DNA of 64,000 nucleotides from assembly GCA_041394945.1 (NCBI GenBank), contig JAWKHH010000006.1:1-64000 (forward strand), read 5' to 3'. The notes beneath the pieces are model-generated. The model saw nothing but the letters and a program-made list of their open reading frames with translations, was not told where the DNA came from and searched no databases. The position numbers and the translations under genes were made by a program. This DNA comes from Bryobacteraceae bacterium (GTDB lineage Bacteria > Acidobacteriota > Terriglobia > Bryobacterales > Bryobacteraceae). This document shows positions 44,716-52,325 of this stretch, piece by piece. Position 1 is the stretch's first letter, and each line of letters opens with the position of its first letter.

Positions 44716-45740
44716 GCCGCCGCTCCCGTCACCGCCCGGTACATTTCCCACGCCGAGACAAACCGGTATTCCCAACCCCGCGCCCGGCACTCGGCCGCCA
44801 TTCCGCCGTAAAGCGTATCCAGCCCGCCCCCCTCGAACAGCATCGCCGAGTTCTTCTCCTGCGTTCCGTGCGAGTACAGCTTCACGAAGATGTCGTTGCC
44901 GATCCGCGGCGCCACCGCGAGCCACACCCGCGCCCGGTCCGCCCCCGGCGCGTCATAACCGGCCAGTTCCCCCGTGTCCATCCGCGGCAGCACGCGGCCG
45001 CCCCCCCACCGCAACCCGAACGGCCCCGGGATCATCAGCAGCCGGCCCGCCCCGCCGCTCTCCCCGCGCCCGTACCGCGGCCCGGTGTCGTAGGACTTCG
45101 GCCGGGCCGGATCGTCCACCGCCCAATAGACCTCGTTCAACTGCCGTGCCTGCGTCGGCGAAGGCCCCGACGGCATCGTGAAATCGGCATAGCATCCCAT
45201 CCGCTCGAGCAGCGTGATCTCATTGTTCAACCCGCACCAGCGCCCGTCGGGCCGCGAGTTGTCCAGACACCAGTTGCCATGGATGAATCCGAATACCCGC
45301 CGCCCCTCCACCCGGCGCAGCAGCCCGTGCCGCCGCTCGAGCGTCTCGAGAAAACCCTCCATCCGTTCGACGAACGCCGCCTCGGTGTCGCCGTCATGAT
45401 GGACGTGGATCTCCACGTCGCCGATGCCGTCCGCCGTCATCTCGGCGAGCGGGTCGAGCAGTTCCGGACGGTACTCCTCCTCCGGGTAGAAGAAGCTGTA
45501 GCAGGCCGGCTTTCCCGCCGAATCCACGTTCCGCGCCGCCACCTCCGGCCACCGCTGCCGCCATCGCGCCACCCGCTCCCGCGCCAGCCCGTCATCGGTG
45601 TTGTGCCAGTAGGGTTCGTAGTGATCGGTGATCGCCACCCACACCCGCACCGGTCCCGGCCCCGGACGCCATCGTCCCAACGCCATCCGGCTCCGGAAAT
45701 AACCCGGAGCCCATATCTCGGCGTGTCGGGGGAGCTTCAT
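44712..45740 (-). CDS. Polysaccharide-deacetylase-like protein of EPS cluster
   Basis: 342 residues, no signal peptide. IEIHVHHDGDT (residues ~110-120), the HGNWCLDNSRPDG motif and CGLNNEITLLERMGCYADFTMPS resemble the metal-binding and catalytic strands of the NodB/CE4-like fold, but the first DD motif is replaced by TDHYEPYW, so metal chemistry may differ. Related proteins of unclear function are common in exopolysaccharide clusters. It overlaps the flippase gene by four bases and follows the transaldolase gene by 21 bases. It could remove acetyl groups from the glycan precursor in the cytoplasm. Confidence 0.65.
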   Translation of the reverse strand: MKLPRHAEIWAPGYFRSRMALGRWRPGPGPVRVWVAITDHYEPYWHNTDDGLARERVARWRQRWPEVAARNVDSAGKPACYSFFYPEEEYRPELLDPLAEMTADGIGDVEIHVHHDGDTEAAFVERMEGFLETLERRHGLLRRVEGRRVFGFIHGNWCLDNSRPDGRWCGLNNEITLLERMGCYADFTMPSGPSPTQARQLNEVYWAVDDPARPKSYDTGPRYGRGESGGAGRLLMIPGPFGLRWGGGRVLPRMDTGELAGYDAPGADRARVWLAVAPRIGNDIFVKLYSHGTQEKNSAMLFEGGGLDTLYGGMAAECRARGWEYRFVSAWEMYRAVTGAAA

Positions 45741-45761
45741 GGAAAACGGACGAGCCCCGGG

Positions 45762-46481
45762 CTAGAGCTGGAATCCCGACTTGGTGGCGTCCTGGTAAAA
45801 CATCTGCACCGTCTCGAGCGAGTAGTCGTCGAGGTCCTTGCCCACCAGCGACAGCTTTTTCAGAATGTCCGCCGTCGCCGTGATGATGTGGCACCCGATC
45901 GCGTCGGCCTGGAACACATTCAACAGCTCACGCGGGCTCGCCCAGATCACTTCCATCCCCGCGTGCGGACGCGTCAGGTCCACCGTTTCCTTCATCAGCG
46001 GCACCGGATCCACTCCCGTGTCGGCGATCCGCCCGGCGAACACCGATACGTTCGAAGGCGCGCCGCCGGCCAGTGCGTCGACCACCTCCCGAACCTGCTG
46101 CATGGCGAGGATCGCCGTCACGTTCAGCTTCACGCCCTCGTGGCTCAGCTTCCGCACCAGCGGCGCTGTCGGCTCGCGCTTCGTGTTCGTCACCGGGATC
46201 TTCACGTACACGTTCCCGCCCCAGGTTGCGATCTTGCGCGCCTGCCGCTCCATTTCCGGCAAATCGTCGGCGAACACCTCGAGCGAAATCGGACGGTCCG
46301 GAATCGCCGCCACGATGTCCCGCGCGAAGGCTTCGTAGTCGCTGATGCCGGCTTTCCGCATCAACGTCGGGTTGGTCGTGAATCCCTGTATCCGCGGATT
46401 GGCATACAGTTCGAGCATCGTGCCGCGGTCGGCTCCGTCGGCGTACAGTTTCACGTTCAGGCTGTTTGCTGGCTTACTCAC
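45762..46481 (-). CDS. Transaldolase / fructose-6-phosphate aldolase family
   Basis: 239 residues from GTG 46481, which overlaps the end of the phosphatase gene by eight bases. The Schiff-base lysine is Lys ~94 in NVYVKIPVT. Other family motifs: KLYADGADRG at the start, GFTTNPTLMRKAG, VSVFAGRIADTGVDP and ILKKLSLVGKDLDDYSLETV. The short subclass matches TalB-like small transaldolases or FSA. Here it may feed sedoheptulose-7-phosphate into the heptose pathway next to it, or recycle it; this is inference from position. Confidence 0.85.
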   Translation of the reverse strand: MSKPANSLNVKLYADGADRGTMLELYANPRIQGFTTNPTLMRKAGISDYEAFARDIVAAIPDRPISLEVFADDLPEMERQARKIATWGGNVYVKIPVTNTKREPTAPLVRKLSHEGVKLNVTAILAMQQVREVVDALAGGAPSNVSVFAGRIADTGVDPVPLMKETVDLTRPHAGMEVIWASPRELLNVFQADAIGCHIITATADILKKLSLVGKDLDDYSLETVQMFYQDATKSGFQL

Positions 46482-47019
46482 TCGTTTTGGCTCCTTGCGA
46501 CAATATCCACTCCACGGCCTGGCGCACGCTCGCCACCCGCGCATCGGGCGGCTCCGTCGGTCCGCGCTCCTGGTACCCGTAGTCGATCCACACCGTCCGG
46601 CACCCGGCTGCCGCGCCGGCGTCCACATCCCGCCACCGGTCCCCGATCACGTAGCTGCTTCCCAGGTCGATCCCGTACTTCTCCGCCCCCTGATGCAACA
46701 ATCCGGGCCGCGGCTTGCGGCATGCGCAGCCGTCGCCGCTGTCGTGGTAACACACGAAGAAATCGTCGATCGGCAGCTCTTCGCCCAGCCATTCATGCAT
46801 GCGCTCGATGGCCTCCCGCGATTGCGTCCCGCGCGCGACATCGGGCTGATTGGTCACCACCAGCAGCTTGTAGCCCTCCGCGCGGAGAGACCGCAACCCG
46901 TCGCGCACGCCTTCGTTCAATTCCATCTCCACCAGGCTCGCCGGCGGATACGGCTTCCCCTCCCGCACCACCGCTCGGTTGATCACTCCGTCTCGATCGA
47001 GAAACACCGCCCGTTTCAC
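46474..47019 (-). CDS. gmhB: D-glycero-D-manno-heptose 1,7-bisphosphate 7-phosphatase
   Basis: 181 residues from GTG 47019, five bases after the preceding stop; the longer frame upstream is a shadow. HAD motif I is VFLDRDGVIN with both catalytic Asp residues (8 and 10). The GmhB zinc loop is CYHDSGDGCACRKPRPG (Cys-x-His ... Cys-x-Cys-Arg-Lys-Pro). Motif II is VVTNQPDVARG and motif IV GDRWRDVDAGAAAGC. It removes the 7-phosphate from heptose bisphosphate, giving heptose-1-phosphate for nucleotide activation. The order with hddC-gmhA and hddA points to the GDP-heptose branch. Confidence 0.9.
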   Translation of the reverse strand: MKRAVFLDRDGVINRAVVREGKPYPPASLVEMELNEGVRDGLRSLRAEGYKLLVVTNQPDVARGTQSREAIERMHEWLGEELPIDDFFVCYHDSGDGCACRKPRPGLLHQGAEKYGIDLGSSYVIGDRWRDVDAGAAAGCRTVWIDYGYQERGPTEPPDARVASVRQAVEWILSQGAKTSE

Positions 47020-47024
47020 CGCCT

Positions 47025-48371
47025 CTACCGGACCGACTCCCACTTGGTCTGCTCCTGCTTCAAATCCGGATGCGACACCAGCAGATGCCACACCACGCCC
47101 TGAAACGCCTCGGCGTGCGGGGTCGTGTTCATCGCGTTCACCGTCGGCACGATCACGCACGCATCAGCCACCTGCGCCGTGTACCCGCCATCCCGGCCCA
47201 CGATGCCCAACACCCGCGCCTCCGCCTTCTTGGCCACCTGCAGCGCCGATACCAGATTCGGACTCACGTTCTTCTCGAGATTCCCGCCGCCCACCGAGAA
47301 AACCAGCACCGTGTCTTTCTTGTTGATCCGGCTCGTCTTCAACCAGCTCTCGAACACCGTCGCCCAACCCTCGTCGTTGGTTCGCGCCGTCAGCTCGGAA
47401 ACATTGTCGGTGGGCGCGTACGTCTCGATCCCCACGATCTTCCGGAAATCGTTCACCGCATGGGAGGCGTTGGCCGCGCTTCCCCCCACGCCCAGGATGA
47501 ATAGCCGTCCGCCCTCGCTCCGCGTCTGCCCGAGAATGGCCACCATTTTGGCGATCGCGTCCCGGTCCAGCTTGTCCAGGATCTGCTTACTCTCGTTGAT
47601 GTATTGTTCGATAAAACTCACTCGCGCACTTCCTTCCTTCTTGTTCTTGTTTTGCGTGGTGCCGGATAGCAGCGTCGACAGCTCTTCCAATCCCTGAAAT
47701 GAGCCGACTTCGTAAAAACGCTCGCCTACCTCGAAAGCGGCCAGCTCGTCCCGCGCCAGCAGCCGCTGGTAGAGTCCGGCGAGGTCAAACGCCCCCTCTT
47801 CAGTATCGTCAAAAGCCGACCGGTGAAACAGCCCTAACCCGTAGTCGATATACCGCATCCGGGGCGTCCGCTTCTTCTTGTCGTACACCACGATCCGCCC
47901 GCCCTCGTACTCCACGTTGCTCGTATCCCATTGCCCTTCATTGCGATACACCGTCATCAGCCCCTTGCGGCCGCTTTCGGTGAACACCCGCTGCGCGCCG
48001 GCGTAGTCGCAAGGCAGGTACGAATCCCCGTACAGCACGAAGAACCGCTCCCCAAGCAGCGGCAGCGCCTGCCGGACGGCTCCGCCCGTCCCCACCAGCG
48101 CCGGACCGTCCGGCGAATACGCGAGCTCCATTCCGAACCGCGACCCGTCTCCGGCGTACTCCTCGATCATTTCCCCCAGAAATCCCGTGCACAGCACCGC
48201 CCGGCGGATCCCAGCCCGCCGCAGCAGCCGCAACTGGTGCGCCAGAAATGGCTCTCCGGCCACCGTCACCAGCGACTTCGGAATCTTCTCGGTTACCGGC
48301 CGCAGCCGCGTCGCCAATCCCCCCGCCAGGATGGCCACCGGCAGCAGTTCACTCTCAGCTCCTGGCGACAA
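47025..48371 (-). CDS. HddC-GmhA fusion: heptose-1-phosphate guanylyltransferase plus phosphoheptose isomerase
   Basis: 448 residues in one frame. Residues 1-240 are a nucleotidyltransferase with VAILAGGLATRLRPVTEKIP (signature loop and Arg-Pro-x-Thr), LYGDSYLPCDY as the metal-binding Asp region and YIDYGLGLF. After a lysine/asparagine-rich linker (~238-250) comes a 198-residue SIS domain with FILGVGGSAANASHAVNDFRK, TARTNDEGWATVFESWLK and VFSVGGGNLEKN, typical of sedoheptulose-7-phosphate isomerase GmhA. A GTG at 47621 (residue 251) has AAGGAAGGAAG before it, so the isomerase may also be made separately. The start overlaps hddA by 17 bases. Confidence 0.85.
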   Translation of the reverse strand: MSPGAESELLPVAILAGGLATRLRPVTEKIPKSLVTVAGEPFLAHQLRLLRRAGIRRAVLCTGFLGEMIEEYAGDGSRFGMELAYSPDGPALVGTGGAVRQALPLLGERFFVLYGDSYLPCDYAGAQRVFTESGRKGLMTVYRNEGQWDTSNVEYEGGRIVVYDKKKRTPRMRYIDYGLGLFHRSAFDDTEEGAFDLAGLYQRLLARDELAAFEVGERFYEVGSFQGLEELSTLLSGTTQNKNKKEGSARVSFIEQYINESKQILDKLDRDAIAKMVAILGQTRSEGGRLFILGVGGSAANASHAVNDFRKIVGIETYAPTDNVSELTARTNDEGWATVFESWLKTSRINKKDTVLVFSVGGGNLEKNVSPNLVSALQVAKKAEARVLGIVGRDGGYTAQVADACVIVPTVNAMNTTPHAEAFQGVVWHLLVSHPDLKQEQTKWESVR

Positions 48372-49338
48372 CCTGCGTCCCCTCGAAATCGAACCGCATC
48401 CGGATCTCCTGCAGCCCCGCCCCCGTCATCGCCTGCCGCAGCCGCATCCGGTTCTCCGTGTAGAACATCAGGAACCCGCCGCCGCCGGCGCCGATCACCT
48501 TCCCCCCGAGCGCTCCGTTCTGCCGTGCCAGCTCATACAACGCGTCGATCTGCGGGTTGCTCATCCCGGCCGATCGCTTCTTCTTGTGCTCCCAATGCAC
48601 GTGCATCACTTCGGCGAACCGCCGCAGATCGCCCGCGAGCAGCGCCTCCCGGCTCTCATAACCCAGTTGCTTCACGTAATGCAGGTTGTCGATCATCGAT
48701 TGATCGTTCTGCTTGCTGCGCTTGTCCTGATCCTGCAGAATCGCGCTCGCGCTCCGCGTGAAGCCGGTAAAAAACAGCATCAGCCCGTCTTCGAGATTGG
48801 TCACCGTCTGCCGCGACACCCCGAGCGGCTCGACATCGATCTTTCCGCCCGGATGGAACGTGAAGCTGGTGATCCCGCCGAACGCCGCGATGAACTGATC
48901 CTGCTTGCCGATCGGCTCCTTCAGCCGGTCGAGCTCGATGTGACAGGCCTGCTCGGCCAGCTCCCGCGGCGGCACGAAGTTCTTCGCGAGCGCATGCAGC
49001 GCCCGCAGCAGCGCCGTCGTAAAGCTCCCCGACGACCCCATCCCCGTCCCGGCCGGAATGTCGGCCATGCTCGTGATCTCCAGATGCTCGTGCTGCGTCG
49101 GCGCCAGCTTCAGCGCCTCCCGCACGATCGGGTGCTGAATCGCATCTACCGATTCCACCGCCTCAAGCTTGGAATACTTCAGAATGATCCCCGGCGCGAA
49201 CGACTCATGCACCGTGATGTAGACGTACTTGTCGATCGCCGCCGACATCACGAATCCGGTGTGATGTTCGTAATAAGACGGCAGATCCGTTCCGCCCCCG
49301 CCCAGCGAGATCCGCAGCGGGCTCCGTGTGATGATCAA
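48355..49338 (-). CDS. hddA: D-glycero-alpha-D-manno-heptose 7-phosphate kinase
   Basis: 327 residues. GHMP kinase fold: the N-terminal RSPLRISLGGGGTDLPSYYE pattern is characteristic of HddA-type sugar kinases, motif 2 is PAGTGMGSSGSFTTALLRAL and motif 3 VIGAGGGGFLMFYTENR. It phosphorylates heptose-7-phosphate at C1 to the alpha anomer, the first committed step of the GDP-heptose pathway. Together with the genes downstream it gives all four enzymes of that route. The frame ends inside the start of the fused gene. Confidence 0.9.
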   Translation of the reverse strand: MIITRSPLRISLGGGGTDLPSYYEHHTGFVMSAAIDKYVYITVHESFAPGIILKYSKLEAVESVDAIQHPIVREALKLAPTQHEHLEITSMADIPAGTGMGSSGSFTTALLRALHALAKNFVPPRELAEQACHIELDRLKEPIGKQDQFIAAFGGITSFTFHPGGKIDVEPLGVSRQTVTNLEDGLMLFFTGFTRSASAILQDQDKRSKQNDQSMIDNLHYVKQLGYESREALLAGDLRRFAEVMHVHWEHKKKRSAGMSNPQIDALYELARQNGALGGKVIGAGGGGFLMFYTENRMRLRQAMTGAGLQEIRMRFDFEGTQVVARS

Positions 49339-49457
49339 TCCTGTTCTCCTGTTGTTTTCGCGACCACCGGCCCGCGGGGGTCCGACCCCTCCGCGCGCCC
49401 GGTCGGCCCGCGCCTGCGGGGCTGATCTTTGACTAGTATACCCGGGGTCTGTACGTC

Positions 49458-50876
49458 CTAAAACTGGAAGTAGATGAACTGCACGTCGCGATCGTCAAAG
49501 ATCAGGAAAATGAACAACAGCGCGGCATAGGCGGCCGGCCGCAGCCAAGCCACCGGAGGCCGGATTTCGCCTTTCGCCGGCAGTTCGAACCGCGCCGCCA
49601 GCCACGGCTCCACCACGCAGTAGGCCGCGATGATCATCGTCAGCAGGTACTGGTTCACCGAGTACGCAACCCGGAACGACTGCGGCGCCGCCATCGTCGT
49701 CAACATCGTCAGCGACTGATCGAGGCTCGCCGCCCGGAACGGCACCCAGGCCGCCACCACCGCCGTAATCGTGAATACCCGCCATCCCCAGCCCGCCCAC
49801 CATGCCTTCGCCCAGGCGTGTTTCTCCTCCACCCGCTCCCACATCCGGTACAAAACCAGATACACCCCGTGCATCAGCCCCCACAGCACGTAGCCCCATC
49901 CGGCCCCGTGCCACAACCCGACGAGCGCCATGATTCCGATCAGGCTCCCGTACAACGGCAGCGGCGCTCCCCCATACTTCGCGTTCACCGGGAAGAACAG
50001 ATAATCCCGGATCCAGCGCGACAACGTCATATGCCACCGGCCCCAGAAATCCGGCGGCGAGGAGGCATGGTAGGGGAACCGGAAATTCTCCGGAAGCGTG
50101 ATCCCCATCATCTGCGCCACCCCGATCGCCATGTTCGAATACGAGGAAAAATCGAAGTAAATCTGCAAACCGAACGCCACCGCCAACGCCCAGTTATCGA
50201 AGAACGAATTGGTCGCCGCCGCCTGCGGCAGAAACCCTTCGTCGACGAACGCGGACAGGTTGTTGGCGAGCAGATTCTTCTGTACCAGTCCCACGATCAG
50301 CCGGTCCAGGCCCCGCAGCAGGTGCCCCGTTTCGAACCGCAGGTTCTTCGAAAACTGCGGCGCCAGTTCCCGAAACCGTACGATCGGCCCGGCCATCAGA
50401 TGCGGCCAGAACAGGACGAACAGCCCCAGATCGGACAGCCGCGCCTGCTTGGTGCGGCCCTGCCGCGTGTCGAGCAGGTAGCTCACCGCCTCGAACGTGT
50501 AAAACGAAATGCCGAGCGGCAGCGCCAGCGTATAGCCCGGTCCCAATCCCTGCCGGCCCAGCCACCCCATCGCCGCGTTGACGTTCTCCACCACGAACGG
50601 CCAATACTTGAACACGCTCAGAATCGCCAGCACCGCCGCGATTCCCGTCCACATCCATCTCCCGGCCGCATCCTTGTCCTGCTCCATCCGCCGCCCGCAC
50701 ACATACGCGGTTCCGCATACCAGCAGCGGCAGCGCCGTGTGCGCCACGTTCCAGGTGGCGTAGTAGAGCAGGCTCACCGCCAGCAGATACCACCGTCGCC
50801 AGTTCACCGGAATCAGCCAGTACAACCCGATCACCGGAATCAACGCGAGCAGGTAGGAGTAGGAGGTGAACGCCAT
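49458..50876 (-). CDS. MBOAT-family O-acyltransferase (AlgI/DltB-like)
   Basis: 472 residues with about ten membrane segments. The MBOAT signature is present: PPDFWGRWHMTLSRWIRDYL at ~275 and LVGLWHGAGWGYVLWGLMHG with histidines ~323 and ~336, where the first matches the catalytic His of AlgI. These enzymes move acyl groups across the inner membrane onto a polysaccharide or a periplasmic carrier. It lies six bases downstream of the SGNH/DltD-like gene and ends the four-gene cassette. The acyl donor is probably the carrier protein encoded two genes upstream. Confidence 0.93.
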   Translation of the reverse strand: MAFTSYSYLLALIPVIGLYWLIPVNWRRWYLLAVSLLYYATWNVAHTALPLLVCGTAYVCGRRMEQDKDAAGRWMWTGIAAVLAILSVFKYWPFVVENVNAAMGWLGRQGLGPGYTLALPLGISFYTFEAVSYLLDTRQGRTKQARLSDLGLFVLFWPHLMAGPIVRFRELAPQFSKNLRFETGHLLRGLDRLIVGLVQKNLLANNLSAFVDEGFLPQAAATNSFFDNWALAVAFGLQIYFDFSSYSNMAIGVAQMMGITLPENFRFPYHASSPPDFWGRWHMTLSRWIRDYLFFPVNAKYGGAPLPLYGSLIGIMALVGLWHGAGWGYVLWGLMHGVYLVLYRMWERVEEKHAWAKAWWAGWGWRVFTITAVVAAWVPFRAASLDQSLTMLTTMAAPQSFRVAYSVNQYLLTMIIAAYCVVEPWLAARFELPAKGEIRPPVAWLRPAAYAALLFIFLIFDDRDVQFIYFQF

Positions 50877-50882
50877 GACCTG

Positions 50883-52046
50883 CTACGGCTTCTCTTCTTC
50901 CAGCAATCCGGCAAACCGCGCCGCCATCAACCGATGCCCCTGCCGCCCGATATGCAACGGGTCCGGACCGTTCATCCAGCGTCCCCAGTACTGTTCCGAA
51001 AGGGCGCTTTCGAGATCCACCAGCCGCACCCCTTCCTGCCCGGCCACCGTTGCGATGAACTTCCGGTATTCCTCCCGGTCCCGCGCGCTCCGGTACAGCT
51101 TCACCTTCGGGTTGAGCGGCGCATGGAACAGCAGCACCTTCACGTGTTTCTCCCGGCACGCCCCGACCATCGCCTCAAGCGCCGCCCGGCTCCGCTCCCA
51201 ACGCGTCCCGCTGATCGTCCTCGCCGTGCTCGGTTTCAACTGCAGCACATACACCCGCAGCCGGTAGAGCATCTCGAGGAAATCGTCCTTCTGAACCCGC
51301 CGCTCGGAGAACACCGCCGCCAACCGGCCTAGTTCCTCCCGCGTGGCCGCCTCCACCTGCTCGCCGAACCGCATCCCGGCCGCCGGCGCCTGCTCCGGCT
51401 TCTTGTTCCGGTTCTGCCTCCACTCCCGCAGCGCCTCGCGGAACGTCTCCGCGTAAGCGGCGCTTCCCGCCGCCTCGCGCTCGATCTCCTCCCGGAACCG
51501 GTCCTGTTCGAGCATCTCGAGCATGCCGCCGCGAATCCCCGCGTTCCAGAACGCCTGGTAGTTCACCTGCACCACCACTTCATCGGGCCGGATCCGGTCG
51601 TCGAGCAGCAGGTAGCGGACATACCACAGCGCCTCGGCGTAGCTCATGCCAGGCGCCGAGAGCCGGTACACCAGCAACCCTCGCCGGTCACCGTCGAGCG
51701 CCAGTTGGTCCACGTAGGTAGGCTCGGCCTGGTCGCTCCGCGGCTCGCCATCGGCCAGGCTCACCGCCAGCATCTGCGAATTTCCGATGAAACACACGCG
51801 GCGCCCGCCGCGGCCCTTCCAGTGCTTTTCCAAGGCGCCGAAACTGGCGAGCGGCCGTTCGCCCCGGCTCAGCTCCTGGATCCGTTCGTCCCGCACCAGG
51901 TTCTTCACCTGCGTCCAGGCCGGCGGCGCGCCAAAAATCAGATCGAGCGACTGGTTGGCCTTGTCGAACGGACGCGCCGTCAACAGCGCACCGGTGAAAC
52001 CCACCGTCAGCCCCACTACCGCGGCAGCGATCGCTATCGCCTTCAT
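50883..52046 (-). CDS. SGNH/DltD-like protein of acylation cassette
   Basis: 387 residues with an N-terminal membrane anchor or signal (IAIAAAVVGLTVGFTGALLT). The SGNH layout is visible: nucleophile region FIGNSQMLAV with Ser ~90 (GNS in place of GDS), and the C-terminal DPLHIGRQGHRLMA with Asp ~362 and His ~365. The order ligase, carrier, SGNH protein, MBOAT matches dltA-dltC-dltD-dltB and alginate/cellulose acetylation clusters, in which the SGNH protein hands the acyl group to the glycan or proofreads it. Ends six bases before the MBOAT gene. Confidence 0.75.
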   Translation of the reverse strand: MKAIAIAAAVVGLTVGFTGALLTARPFDKANQSLDLIFGAPPAWTQVKNLVRDERIQELSRGERPLASFGALEKHWKGRGGRRVCFIGNSQMLAVSLADGEPRSDQAEPTYVDQLALDGDRRGLLVYRLSAPGMSYAEALWYVRYLLLDDRIRPDEVVVQVNYQAFWNAGIRGGMLEMLEQDRFREEIEREAAGSAAYAETFREALREWRQNRNKKPEQAPAAGMRFGEQVEAATREELGRLAAVFSERRVQKDDFLEMLYRLRVYVLQLKPSTARTISGTRWERSRAALEAMVGACREKHVKVLLFHAPLNPKVKLYRSARDREEYRKFIATVAGQEGVRLVDLESALSEQYWGRWMNGPDPLHIGRQGHRLMAARFAGLLEEEKP

Positions 52047-52079
52047 CCTCTGTTCCCTCTCGAACCTTCCGGCGGACCC

Positions 52080-52325
52080 CTACCGGCTCTCGGCCGTCCG
52101 TTCCACCGTGTCCACGATCCAGTCCACACTCTCAAAATCGTCCGGCTGTAGCTTTTCGGTAGGCATACGAATGTTCAGCCGCTGTTCGAGCTTGGTAATC
52201 AGTTTCAAAATCGACAGCGAATCGATTCTCCCCGAACTGATCAGCGCCTCGTCGTCGGCCACCTCGGCTCCGGTCATCTCGGCCACCACCGCCCGCGCGG
52301 CCGCCGCGATCGTCTCTCTATCCAT
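52080..52325 (-). CDS. Acyl carrier protein
   Basis: 81 residues, acidic and four-helical. The phosphopantetheine attachment site is the Ser ~36 in GRIDSLSILKLI. Helix II after it (LSILKLITKLEQRLNI) matches the usual recognition helix. Its start overlaps the ligase gene by eight bases, so ligase and carrier are made together; the ligase should load it. Size and sequence suit DltC-like and ACP-like proteins equally well. Confidence 0.9.
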   Translation of the reverse strand: MDRETIAAAARAVVAEMTGAEVADDEALISSGRIDSLSILKLITKLEQRLNIRMPTEKLQPDDFESVDWIVDTVERTAESR

